From the NCBI GenBank assembly GCA_047615875.1, contig JBLHGU010000224.1:1-8495 (forward strand): a stretch of DNA of 8,495 nt, given 5' to 3'. The position numbers were made by a program, and so were the translations under genes. The DNA is from JBLHGU01 sp047615875 (GTDB lineage: Bacteria; Pseudomonadota; Gammaproteobacteria; Arenicellales; CAJQKF01). Below the pieces are notes generated by a model. It had not been told where the DNA came from, searched no databases, and worked only from the letters and a program-made list of their open reading frames with translations. This document shows positions 1 to 5,629 of this stretch, piece by piece. How positions within the stretch are numbered: position 1 is the first letter of the stretch; each line of letters begins with the position of its first letter.

Positions 1-2
1 CG

Positions 3-41
3 GTATTTTTCGATCCGAAAAATGACAGATTGCGCCAATGA
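3..41 (+). CDS. 3' end of an upstream gene, possibly soxA (partial)
   Basis: Frame 3 is open from the window edge and reads VFFDPKNDRLRQ, then TGA at 39-41. That stop overlaps the ATG of the next gene (38-40) in an ATGA arrangement, which is typical of co-translated operon genes. A tail of the form F-x-DP-x-x-x-R-L resembles my memory of the end of the sarcosine oxidase alpha subunit. The soxG gene further along makes soxA the likeliest upstream neighbour in a soxBDAG-type operon. This is inference from 12 codons and context. Frame 1 is also open (to a TAG at 43-45), so even the frame choice is not certain. Confidence 0.45.
   Translation, partial: VFFDPKNDRLRQ
5..23. repeat. Perfect 8-bp inverted repeat with 3-base loop
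   Basis: ATTTTTCG at 5-12 is followed by ATC and then CGAAAAAT at 16-23. It lies 14 bases before the DUF3530 start and, if the frame-3 reading is right, inside the last codons of the upstream gene. It is AT-rich with no T tract behind it, so it is a poor terminator candidate. It could modulate translation coupling to the next gene, or be chance. Confidence 0.4.
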
Positions 42-805
42 TTAGATTGTTAGTGCTACTGACAGGGCTGATTGTCAGCAGTGTAGTTGTCGCTACCGAT
101 GTGGGTAAGGAAAAACGTTGGGTCGAACAGGTGGAGGCAAACTTGTTTGATGGAGAAATGATCTGGTTAGATGCGGCGGGACATTCCTTTCTGGGTGTTT
201 TGATTGAATCTGAAATGCCTAAAGGTGTTGTTGTATTAGCTCATGGCACGGGTGTGCATCCCAACTGGCCGCAGGTTACCAATCCACTTAGGGTTGCTTT
301 GGCAGAAATGGGCTGGACTACTTTGTCGATCCAGATGCCGGTATTACATAATGAAATTGGCCATGATGATTATGCGCCAGTGTTCCCAGAGGCCTGGCCA
401 CGGTTTAAAGCAGCTGCAGATTATTTTTCGGGCCAGAAACCTTTAGTTTTACATGGCTTTAGTTTGGGCTCATCGATGTCGACCTGGTATTTGAAGCATC
501 ATACTGACCACCCTTACGATGCTTTTATTGGCATTGGTATGGGTGGGAATAGTGACTCTGAGTCCACATTTCAAGAGGCGGATAATGTTGAGTCATTAAA
601 GTCCGTGACCGTGCCAGTGCTTGATCTTTACGGTGAGAACGATTTCTCCGGGATTCTCGCTAGCGCAGCAGGACGAGCCGATTCGCAGAAACATAATTCA
701 GCTTATACGCAGGTTATGGCAAAGAGTGCGAATCATTTTTTTGATGGGCAGGATGATCAGCTGATCAAAATTGTTAGTAACTGGCTAAATGAAATGGTGA
801 AGTAA
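38..805 (+). CDS. DUF3530 family secreted alpha/beta hydrolase
   Basis: A 255-residue protein of the DUF3530 alpha/beta-hydrolase family, recognised from the HGTGVHPNWP segment (69-78), then a GW-x-TLSIQMPVL block (92-103) and FPEAWPRF (116-123). Residues 1-19 form a signal peptide (Met-Ile-Arg then a hydrophobic stretch ending VVVA), so the protein is probably periplasmic. A plausible catalytic triad is complete: Ser142 in GFSLGS, Asp202 in the GEND turn, and His233 in ANHFF. HG at 69-70 could form the oxyanion region. The substrate is unknown. The start is chosen because its ATG overlaps the upstream stop (ATGA) and gives a signal peptide at once. No Shine-Dalgarno is visible, which fits coupling. 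It ends 2 bases before soxG, so the two genes are co-transcribed. A hydrolase in this place is not part of the usual sarcosine oxidase operon. Confidence 0.85.
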   Translation: MIRLLVLLTGLIVSSVVVATDVGKEKRWVEQVEANLFDGEMIWLDAAGHSFLGVLIESEMPKGVVVLAHGTGVHPNWPQVTNPLRVALAEMGWTTLSIQMPVLHNEIGHDDYAPVFPEAWPRFKAAADYFSGQKPLVLHGFSLGSSMSTWYLKHHTDHPYDAFIGIGMGGNSDSESTFQEADNVESLKSVTVPVLDLYGENDFSGILASAAGRADSQKHNSAYTQVMAKSANHFFDGQDDQLIKIVSNWLNEMVK

Positions 806-807
806 GT

Positions 808-1410
808 ATGAGTGTCAAGCAACAATCTCCAATAGTCGCATTTACCTCAGAAACTGTATCGGTTGATGGAAAAGTGGGTGTTGTATTCGAGCAAAGCTCG
901 TTTAACCAGTTTTATAACTTACGAATTGATCCAGGCAACTCAGTCGTTGTTTCCGCGGTAAATAGCGCGCTCGGTATTTCGCTGCCACTGCAACCCAGTA
1001 CCCTGGTGAATTCTGAAGGACTTACGGTTTATTGGTTGGGTCCTGACGAGTGGCTGTTGCGGCTACAATCTACTACCTCAGGTAGTATTGTTAATTCTTT
1101 AAAGCTAGCGATCACCGATCAAATTGCATCGCTGGTAGATAATAGCAGTGGCATGACCGTAATTAAGGTGTCCGGTGAATTCGCGGACTATGTTTTACGC
1201 CAGGGAATGACATTTGATATTCATCCTCGGGAGTTCAAGCTAGGTCAATGCGCGCAGACTGTGATGGGCAAAACTAATGTTCTGATTAGTTGTGATGGAG
1301 AGTCAGGTCAACGTGCCTACTCTCTTGTCATTAGGCGGAGTTTTGCTGATTACATCATGCTATTCTTGCTAGATGCGGCAGCAACTTGTGGCTATGAACT
1401 AAAGACTTGA
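808..1410 (+). CDS. soxG: Sarcosine oxidase gamma subunit family protein (SoxG)
   Basis: A 200-residue protein matching the SoxG family, the smallest catalytically accessory subunit of the heterotetrameric (alpha, beta, gamma, delta) sarcosine oxidase. That cytoplasmic enzyme oxidatively demethylates sarcosine to glycine and passes the one-carbon unit to tetrahydrofolate. Family hallmarks seen are WLGPDEWLL (76-84), an NSSGMTVI-x-V-x-G block (112-123), VL-x-x-G-x-x-x-D (129-137), F-x-LGQCAQT (143-151) and a C-terminal IRRSFADY (175-182), within a GcvT-like fold. The usual length is about 190-210 residues, so it looks complete. The ATG lies 2 bases after the hydrolase stop, and GGTGA upstream could serve as a ribosome site. 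It appears to be the last gene of the operon, facing the convergent permease after 44 bases without an obvious terminator. Confidence 0.88.
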   Translation: MSVKQQSPIVAFTSETVSVDGKVGVVFEQSSFNQFYNLRIDPGNSVVVSAVNSALGISLPLQPSTLVNSEGLTVYWLGPDEWLLRLQSTTSGSIVNSLKLAITDQIASLVDNSSGMTVIKVSGEFADYVLRQGMTFDIHPREFKLGQCAQTVMGKTNVLISCDGESGQRAYSLVIRRSFADYIMLFLLDAAATCGYELKT

Positions 1411-1454
1411 TCAACTATGGGTTATTGATTTCCAAATTATTCGATGAAGGCTTA

Positions 1455-2361
1455 TCAGGTTTTTAGCCGTTTTAGCACATCCATAAATTTCCCCGCCGGT
1501 CGTTGATCAATCAAAAGCAGTCCAGTGCCAATTAATGCCATCCCGGCAAAATGAACTGGACTTAGAATTTCCTCCAGAAACCACCATCCCAGTAATGATG
1601 CATTAACTGGAATTAGCAGGGTTACCAGACTGAGATTAGTGGCTCCTGCACTGGAACGAATTTTGAAATAAATTATGTATGCCAAAGCGGTAGATAAAAT
1701 CCCCAATCCCAACAAGCTAAGTATCGTTGACTGAGAGGGTATGGCAAGAGTCCACGGATGATCAATAAACAGCATGAGTGGCAGCAGTATCAAGCTGGAA
1801 GCAGTAACCTGCCCACTGGCGACAGCAATATTAGATACCCCTGATTTCTTGAATCTACGCCCAAATACGCTAGCAAAACCATAGGACAGTGCTGCGCCCA
1901 GGATAGCTATTTCCCCAGCCATCTGCAGGGAAACTGATTGCAGTGCTTCGACCCCTATCATTAGACAGACTCCCGCCATACCAAAAATTACACCAGCAAT
2001 CTTTATGGGTCCGGCATGCTCATCTGTAGTTAGTCGGTGGGCGACAATAATGGTAAATAGTGGAGTGGCCGCATTCAGTATTGCCGCTAGTCCGCTTGCG
2101 ATATGTTGTTGTCCCAAGCCTATTAATACAAATGGGATTGCGTTGTTTAGCAACGCCATAAAAAAAGTCTTTCCAGGGCAGGGCACGGAGTCGCCGATTA
2201 AAGAACCATAAAACAGGGAACAATAATGCAGCAGCAAGGAATACTCGACTGAAAGCGATAGTTAATGGGGGTATCTCTGTTATGGCGACGCCGACGAAGA
2301 AGAATGACCCTCCCCATAATAGTGACAATGTGATCAGAAGTAGCCAGGTGTAGCCGGTCAT
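1455..2361 (-). pseudogene. EamA/DMT family permease split by a 1-base frameshift
   Basis: Two overlapping minus-strand frames together make one DMT-superfamily (EamA, drug/metabolite transporter) inner-membrane permease. The 5' part starts at ATG 2361 and gives about 67 residues (MTGYTWLLLI, then LLWGGSFFFVG, the typical first-helix motif) up to LPWKDFF. The rest resumes as MALLNNAIPFVLIGLGQQH and runs 234 residues to the stop at 1455. The join lies in A7 at 2160-2166 (T7 in the sense strand); with six T the frame is continuous and gives 301 residues, the normal EamA length with about ten helices and two repeats. In the 5' frame, translation goes out of family after GVAKQRN. The downstream half has no good start of its own. 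It may be a genuine decaying gene, a homopolymer sequencing error, or tolerated by slippage on T7. The substrate cannot be told (amino acids or other metabolites are typical). Confidence 0.88.
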
Positions 2362-2399
2362 AGTTTAGTGAGGGTATTTGTTTGTGTGAAACTGATTTT

Positions 2400-2423
2400 C
2401 CAATTTGCACTTATTTGCATTGG
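2400..2423. promoter_or_regulatory. Paired ATTTGCA direct repeats inside CCAAT/ATTGG inverted ends
   Basis: ATTTGCA occurs at 2403-2409 and again at 2413-2419, exactly 10 bases apart (one helical turn). The pair is bracketed by CCAAT (2400-2404) and ATTGG (2419-2423). It sits about 40 bases upstream of the permease ATG and within the divergent promoter region. One-turn direct repeats are a common layout for regulator binding, so this is a candidate operator. No regulator is identifiable, and the AT-rich context makes chance possible. Confidence 0.3.
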
Positions 2424-2448
2424 TAGGCAATCCGTTTCTTGCTAAATA
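2420..2448 (+). promoter_or_regulatory. Weak sigma70-like promoter candidate for the hydrolase transcript
   Basis: TTGGTA (2420-2425) is followed by a 17-base spacer and TAAATA (2443-2448). The spacing is ideal but both hexamers are only partial matches to TTGACA and TATAAT. If used, it would give a leader of about 330 bases containing all the hairpins. The ATTTGCA repeats would lie directly upstream of its -35 element. Confidence 0.22.
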
Positions 2449-2517
2449 AATGGCTACTTTCTGTCCCTTGAATAGCGACTTTTCTCACAGTAAGGGTAGG
2501 GCAAGGTGTGGATAATG

Positions 2518-2544
2518 CACTGCATCCCAAGGACGGGTGCAGTG
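2518..2544 (+). other. Hairpin 1 of the structured leader
   Basis: CACTGCA (2518-2524), an unpaired T, and CCC (2526-2528) can pair with GGG (2535-2537) and TGCAGTG (2538-2544), leaving the loop AAGGAC. This is a 10-bp stem with one bulge. It is followed by AAAACTG rather than T residues, so it is not an intrinsic terminator on the plus strand. Confidence 0.5.
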
Positions 2545-2597
2545 AAAACTGTAACGGTGAATCAAAGGAGAAAATAGGAATTAATTAGATTCAGGAA

Positions 2598-2611
2598 CGA
2601 CATAGATGTCG
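2598..2611. repeat. Near-palindrome CGACAT-AG-ATGTCG
   Basis: CGACAT at 2598-2603 is mirrored by ATGTCG at 2606-2611 with 2 bases between. As RNA it would form a 5-bp stem with a UAGA tetraloop. As DNA it is a 14-base dyad that could bind a dimeric regulator. Its place among other hairpins favours the RNA reading slightly. Confidence 0.4.
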
Positions 2612-2614
2612 CCG

Positions 2615-2645
2615 TGACCTTGGAGTGAGGTCAAAATTGCTGACC
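2615..2645 (+). promoter_or_regulatory. Mutually exclusive helices TGACCT / AGGTCA / TGACC
   Basis: AGGTCA at 2628-2633 can pair with the upstream TGACCT (2615-2620, 6 bp, 7-base loop). Its GGTCA part can instead pair with the downstream TGACC (2641-2645, 5 bp, 7-base loop). The two helices cannot coexist. The downstream one would stack directly on the 14-bp hairpin starting at 2646. This is the geometry of an RNA switch. Equally, alternating TGACC/GGTCA half-sites could be a protein operator. Confidence 0.4.
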
Positions 2646-2677
2646 GCCGGGGGCTCTGAAGGATCAGGGTCTCCGGC
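2646..2677 (+). other. 14-bp hairpin with strand-specific G-U pairs
   Basis: Bases 2646-2659 pair without interruption with 2664-2677 around the tetraloop AGGA. The pairs include three G-U wobbles (2651-2672, 2653-2670 and 2655-2668). On the opposite strand these become A-C mismatches, so the continuous helix exists only in a plus-strand transcript. That argues for an RNA structure rather than a DNA palindrome. No T tract follows, so it is not a normal terminator. It lies about 106 bases before the hydrolase start codon. Its right arm contains UCUCC (2670-2674), complementary to GGAGA in that gene's ribosome site (2772-2776). Confidence 0.6.
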
Positions 2678-2729
2678 AACCTATCGAACATTCCGGTAAA
2701 TTTGTTGTCTTTTATTCTGAGATCTATTT

Positions 2730-2746
2730 TTCCCCCTTATGGGGAA
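2730..2746 (+). other. Small GC-cored hairpin before the hydrolase ribosome site
   Basis: TTCCCC (2730-2735) pairs with GGGGAA (2741-2746) around the loop CTTAT. It ends about 25 bases before the Shine-Dalgarno sequence. It could be the last element of the structured leader or a stand-alone feature of the 5' untranslated region. Confidence 0.4.
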
Positions 2747-2771
2747 TTGAGATTTCAATTCTATATTGCTT

Positions 2772-2777
2772 GGAGAG
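2772..2777 (+). promoter_or_regulatory. Ribosome-binding site deciding the hydrolase start
   Basis: GGAGAG ends 5 bases before the ATG at 2783, which is good spacing. It is the main reason to prefer this start over the upstream in-frame TTG at 2702. Confidence 0.7.
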
Positions 2778-2782
2778 AGACA

Positions 2783-3619
2783 ATGAAAAAACTACCGATT
2801 CTATTTGGGTTATTGCTATTCCTCGGTGCATTTCAGGCTAACGCTCAGAGTGAACCAAAACGATCAATAACCCAGCTGGGTGGGGATCTTTATCGGTTTC
2901 AAAATAATTTCCATTTTTCTGTGTTTCTTGTCACGGAAGACGGGGTTTTAGTTACCGACCCAATTAATGCTGATGCGGCCACCTGGCTAAGCAACGAAAT
3001 CGAATCACGATTTGGCAAACCTATCAAATATCTTGTTTACAGTCATCACCATGCTGACCATATTTCCGGTGGTGAGGTTTTTAAAGCGAGGGGCGCAACG
3101 GTTATCTCTCATGAGAATGCCGTGTGGGGGATTGAGAGCGACAGCGTGGTGACTGCAATGCCCGACATAACCTTTAGCGATAACATGACATTGTCACTTG
3201 GTGGTAAATCTATACAATTGAAGTATCTGGGAAGAAATCATTCTGATAATAGTATTGTTGTATTGTTTCCCGATGAGAAAATTTTGTTTGCTGTGGATTT
3301 TATCAATGTTAATCGTTTGCCTTATCGAAACATAACCCGCAGTTTTTTCCCAGATTATTTTGACAGCTATGCTCAGCTTGCCACCCTTGACTTCACTCTG
3401 GTTGCGCCAGGACATGGCCCAACCGGCAGCAAGCAGGAAGCCCTTGATCATGGCACCTATCTGAAAACACTTCACGACCTTGTTGTAGAGGGTAAACAGG
3501 CGGGTAAAAGTGCGCAAGAACTAAAAACCGAAATTACCTTGGATGCGTACAAATCCTGGGGGCGGTACGACGATTGGCTGCCACTTAATATCGAAGGAAT
3601 GTATCAAAATGTAGATTAG
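2783..3619 (+). CDS. Secreted MBL-fold metallo-hydrolase
   Basis: A 278-residue metallo-beta-lactamase-superfamily hydrolase. Residues 1-21 are a signal peptide (Lys-Lys, a leucine-rich core, then Ala-Asn-Ala before the likely cut), so it acts in the periplasm. The metal-binding set is complete: His88, His90, Asp92 and His93 in HHHADH, His153 in RNHSDN, Asp172 in AVDF and His211 in PGHG, consistent with a two-zinc site. The family covers lactamases, glyoxalase II-like thioesterases and other hydrolases. Nothing here identifies the substrate, and an antibiotic-resistance role should not be assumed. The ATG at 2783 is chosen because GGAG (2772-2775) lies 7 bases ahead and it begins the signal peptide. 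An in-frame TTG at 2702 would add 27 residues in front of the signal peptide and lacks a good ribosome site. The gene follows a long structured leader and is followed by terminator-like hairpins. Confidence 0.9.
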   Translation: MKKLPILFGLLLFLGAFQANAQSEPKRSITQLGGDLYRFQNNFHFSVFLVTEDGVLVTDPINADAATWLSNEIESRFGKPIKYLVYSHHHADHISGGEVFKARGATVISHENAVWGIESDSVVTAMPDITFSDNMTLSLGGKSIQLKYLGRNHSDNSIVVLFPDEKILFAVDFINVNRLPYRNITRSFFPDYFDSYAQLATLDFTLVAPGHGPTGSKQEALDHGTYLKTLHDLVVEGKQAGKSAQELKTEITLDAYKSWGRYDDWLPLNIEGMYQNVD

Positions 3620-3637
3620 TAGGGCGGTTGTCGTTTG

Positions 3638-3662
3638 CAGTACAGCCAGGTACTGTTTTGTT
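3638..3662 (+). terminator. Possible intrinsic terminator after the hydrolase gene
   Basis: CAGTAC (3638-3643) pairs with GTACTG (3650-3655) around the loop AGCCAG, followed by TTTTGTT. The 6-bp stem is short but perfect, and the T-rich tail follows at once. It begins 18 bases after the hydrolase stop. A longer outer pairing of TTTGC (3634-3638) with GCAAA (3664-3668) is also possible. Confidence 0.45.
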
Positions 3663-3701
3663 CGCAAAGGACGATTGCTTTTGTTTGCCGGTTGGAGGTA
3701 A

Positions 3702-3720
3702 ATACCCGCCAGGGTGTTTT
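3702..3720 (+). terminator. Second terminator-like hairpin before the TPR gene
   Basis: ATACCC (3702-3707) pairs with GGGTGT (3712-3717, one G-U pair) around GCCA, and the T tract runs from 3717 to 3720. With the hairpin 40 bases upstream it makes a tandem arrangement that would partly isolate the TPR gene from the hydrolase transcript. Alternatively it may attenuate read-through into the TPR gene. Confidence 0.35.
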
Positions 3721-3777
3721 CAGTTGGCTAAAGGAGCCAGGGAATGATGTATTAATTTAATCTTCAACTTGGCGCTA

Positions 3778-5487
3778 ATGGATAGATTCGATTTAGGTAT
3801 ACATACCAAAACAATTTCAACACCCTATTCCAGTGCGCAATACTGGTTTAATAAGGGGTTGAATTGGTGTTACGGGTTTAATCCGGAAGAAGGTGTGAAG
3901 TGCTTTTTGAAGGCGCTGGAATTTGATTCTCAATGTGTAATGGCCCACTGGGGGGCGGCTTACGGTAGTGGTCCTTTCTACAACAATGTGTGGCGGCAGC
4001 ATAGTCGGGATGAGGCCAATGAAGCAGCCAGGCTATGCTATATGCATATTCAGAATGGCCGTAAGTTCGCTACTACAGCCACCGAATTGGAGAATCGATT
4101 GGTAGAGGCATTGGCTCAACGATTTCAGCAACCACATGTTGTATCCAATGAGGAATTCGATCAGTGGGATTCTGACTATGCCAGCGCCATGCGTCGAGTT
4201 TACTATGCGCATAAAAATGATCATGACGTGATGGCCCTGTATGCCGAGTCCTTGATGACGCGCACGCCGTGGAAATTATGGGATGTGATTCGCGGCACCC
4301 CAGCAGAAAATGCTGACACTCTGGAAACCATCGAAGTGATAGAGAAATCTATTGCGATAAAAGACGCCGAGGGAGTTCCACAACATCCAGCGATATTGCA
4401 TTTGCATATTCATGCTACGGAAATGTCGACGGCACCAGAGCAAGCCCTTCGTTCCGCAGATATTCTTGGTGCGATGTGCCCCGATGCGGGCCATATGAAT
4501 CATATGCCTGGCCACACCTATGTACTATGTGGCGAATATGAGAAGGCCAAGATTGCTAGCGAAAAAGCCATACGTGCAGACAAACTATTTCTCGAGTATG
4601 CCGGGCCGTTTAATTTCTATACCACAGCCCGTTGTCATAATTTACATATGATGATGTATACCTGTATGTTTATGGGGCAGTATGAGCCGGCCATGACGGC
4701 TGCCAAGCAAATGTGTACGACTCTATCCAAAGAAGTTTTGAGTGTAAAAGACCGACCACAGTTGGCTGTTACTCTGGAGGGCTACTACTCCATGAAAATG
4801 CATGTACTAACTCGCTTTGGACGATGGCAAGAAATTATTGATGAGCCGATGCTTGATGATAGGCAACTTTATTGCGTATCGACTGCCATGCATCACTATG
4901 CAAAGGGCGTGGCTCACGCTGCATTAAAAAACCTGGATCAGGCAGAGATTCAGAAACAGCAGTTTCACAGAGCTGTATCACGCATACCCGCCAATCGCGT
5001 GTTCTTTAATAACCCGGCCCAAATTATTCTTGGTATTGCCGAGAAGATGCTTGAGGGCGAACTCGAATATCACAAAGGTAATTATGAAGCTGCCTTTGTG
5101 AGTCTGCGGGAAAGCGTTGATCGTAACGACAGCCTTAATTACACAGAACCTTGGGCCTGGATGCATCCTCCGCGACATGCTTTGGCGGCATTGCTTATTG
5201 AACAGGGCCATTTTGATGAGGCTGAGAAAATATATCGCGCAGATCTGGGATTAAGCTCAGACTTGCAACGTTGCGCACAACATCCTGATAATGTTTGGGC
5301 GTTGCATGGTTTTGTGGAGTGCTTACAGCGGCGTGGTGAAAGCGAAGAACTAACACTATATAAAAGTAAACTGGCTTTGGCTCAAACTAAAACCGATGTT
5401 GCTATTACTTCATCCTGTTTGTGTCGAGGACAGATTACGAGTTCCGAGAAAGCAAGCTGCTGTAAAAACGAACAGTTACAATCTTAG
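3778..5487 (+). CDS. Large TPR-repeat protein with His/Glu cluster and Cys-rich tail
   Basis: A 569-residue, signal-less (cytoplasmic) protein of an uncharacterised tetratricopeptide-repeat family. TPR-like helices include FNKGLNWCYGFNPEEGVKCF (24-43), followed by a conserved AHWGAAYGSGPFYN (56-69), CGEYEKAKIASEKAI (251-265) and GHFDEAEKIYRADLGL (477-492). Between repeats lies a block with HLHIHATE (208-215) and GHMNHMPGHTYV (238-249). Such conserved His and Glu residues are unlike a plain scaffold and may bind metal or form an active site. The C-terminus carries Cys547, Cys549, Cys561 and Cys562 (a CLC then CC pattern). The start is uncertain: neither the ATG at 3778 nor the in-frame TTG at 3769 has a Shine-Dalgarno. 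A good one (AAGGAG, 3731-3736) precedes an out-of-frame ATG at 3744. No function is assigned. The hydrolase upstream may or may not be co-transcribed. Confidence 0.85.
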   Translation: MDRFDLGIHTKTISTPYSSAQYWFNKGLNWCYGFNPEEGVKCFLKALEFDSQCVMAHWGAAYGSGPFYNNVWRQHSRDEANEAARLCYMHIQNGRKFATTATELENRLVEALAQRFQQPHVVSNEEFDQWDSDYASAMRRVYYAHKNDHDVMALYAESLMTRTPWKLWDVIRGTPAENADTLETIEVIEKSIAIKDAEGVPQHPAILHLHIHATEMSTAPEQALRSADILGAMCPDAGHMNHMPGHTYVLCGEYEKAKIASEKAIRADKLFLEYAGPFNFYTTARCHNLHMMMYTCMFMGQYEPAMTAAKQMCTTLSKEVLSVKDRPQLAVTLEGYYSMKMHVLTRFGRWQEIIDEPMLDDRQLYCVSTAMHHYAKGVAHAALKNLDQAEIQKQQFHRAVSRIPANRVFFNNPAQIILGIAEKMLEGELEYHKGNYEAAFVSLRESVDRNDSLNYTEPWAWMHPPRHALAALLIEQGHFDEAEKIYRADLGLSSDLQRCAQHPDNVWALHGFVECLQRRGESEELTLYKSKLALAQTKTDVAITSSCLCRGQITSSEKASCCKNEQLQS

Positions 5488-5552
5488 CTCGCAAAAAGTA
5501 CTAGGTAATCTGGGGGTACTTGAGCAGAGTTTTTCTGAAAATAACCAAAAGA

Positions 5553-5591
5553 GTTTCACCAATATCAGGAATTCCCCAATAATGGTGAAAC
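5553..5591. terminator. Inverted repeat between convergent genes, possible bidirectional terminator
   Basis: GTTTCACCA (5553-5561) is mirrored perfectly by TGGTGAAAC (5583-5591), and the 21-base loop contains the palindrome GGAATTCC (5568-5575). It lies between the TPR gene and the oppositely facing aminotransferase gene. Read on the minus strand, the stem is followed by TCTTTT, which gives a modest terminator for the polyamine operon. On the plus strand the tail is only weakly T-rich. Confidence 0.4.
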
Positions 5592-5629
5592 GCATCAGCT
5601 TTTATATTAGTTGAAGCTTGGCCAACTGT

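Larger units (their letters stand above)
2362..2782. other. Long divergent intergenic region / structured leader
   Basis: About 420 bases separate the permease start from the hydrolase start, and no convincing gene is seen on either strand. The first 90 bases carry direct repeats and weak promoter-like elements. From 2518 to 2746 there are at least five potential hairpins, listed separately, ending just before the hydrolase ribosome-binding site at 2772-2777. The arrangement suggests a long 5' leader of the hydrolase transcript or an independent small RNA on the plus strand. A 20-codon reading frame at 2515-2577 with a fair ribosome site (AAGGTG, 2503-2508) is present but unproven. Confidence 0.5.

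Noticed and set aside
1455..2237. The 3' permease frame as a complete independent 260-residue gene
   Set aside because: Its first 26 residues do not resemble the family, whereas the other frame supplies a proper N-terminus; together they restore the normal length with a one-base correction.
2518..2700. Known riboswitch classes (glycine, TPP, guanidine-I, cobalamin)
   Set aside because: I compared the leader with remembered core motifs of these classes and found no match in order and spacing; a covariance search would settle it.
2702..2782. N-terminal extension of the MBL hydrolase from a TTG start
   Set aside because: It lacks a suitable ribosome site, would place 27 residues before a clear signal peptide, and overlaps a hairpin; the ATG at 2783 has a well-spaced GGAGAG.
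2783..3619. Antibiotic-resistance beta-lactamase
   Set aside because: The metal ligands are those of the whole superfamily, and nothing specific to class B lactamases beyond them was seen.
3194..5211. Minus-strand open frames opposite the hydrolase and TPR genes
   Set aside because: No recognisable domains, no ribosome sites, and the plus-strand proteins are clearly real.
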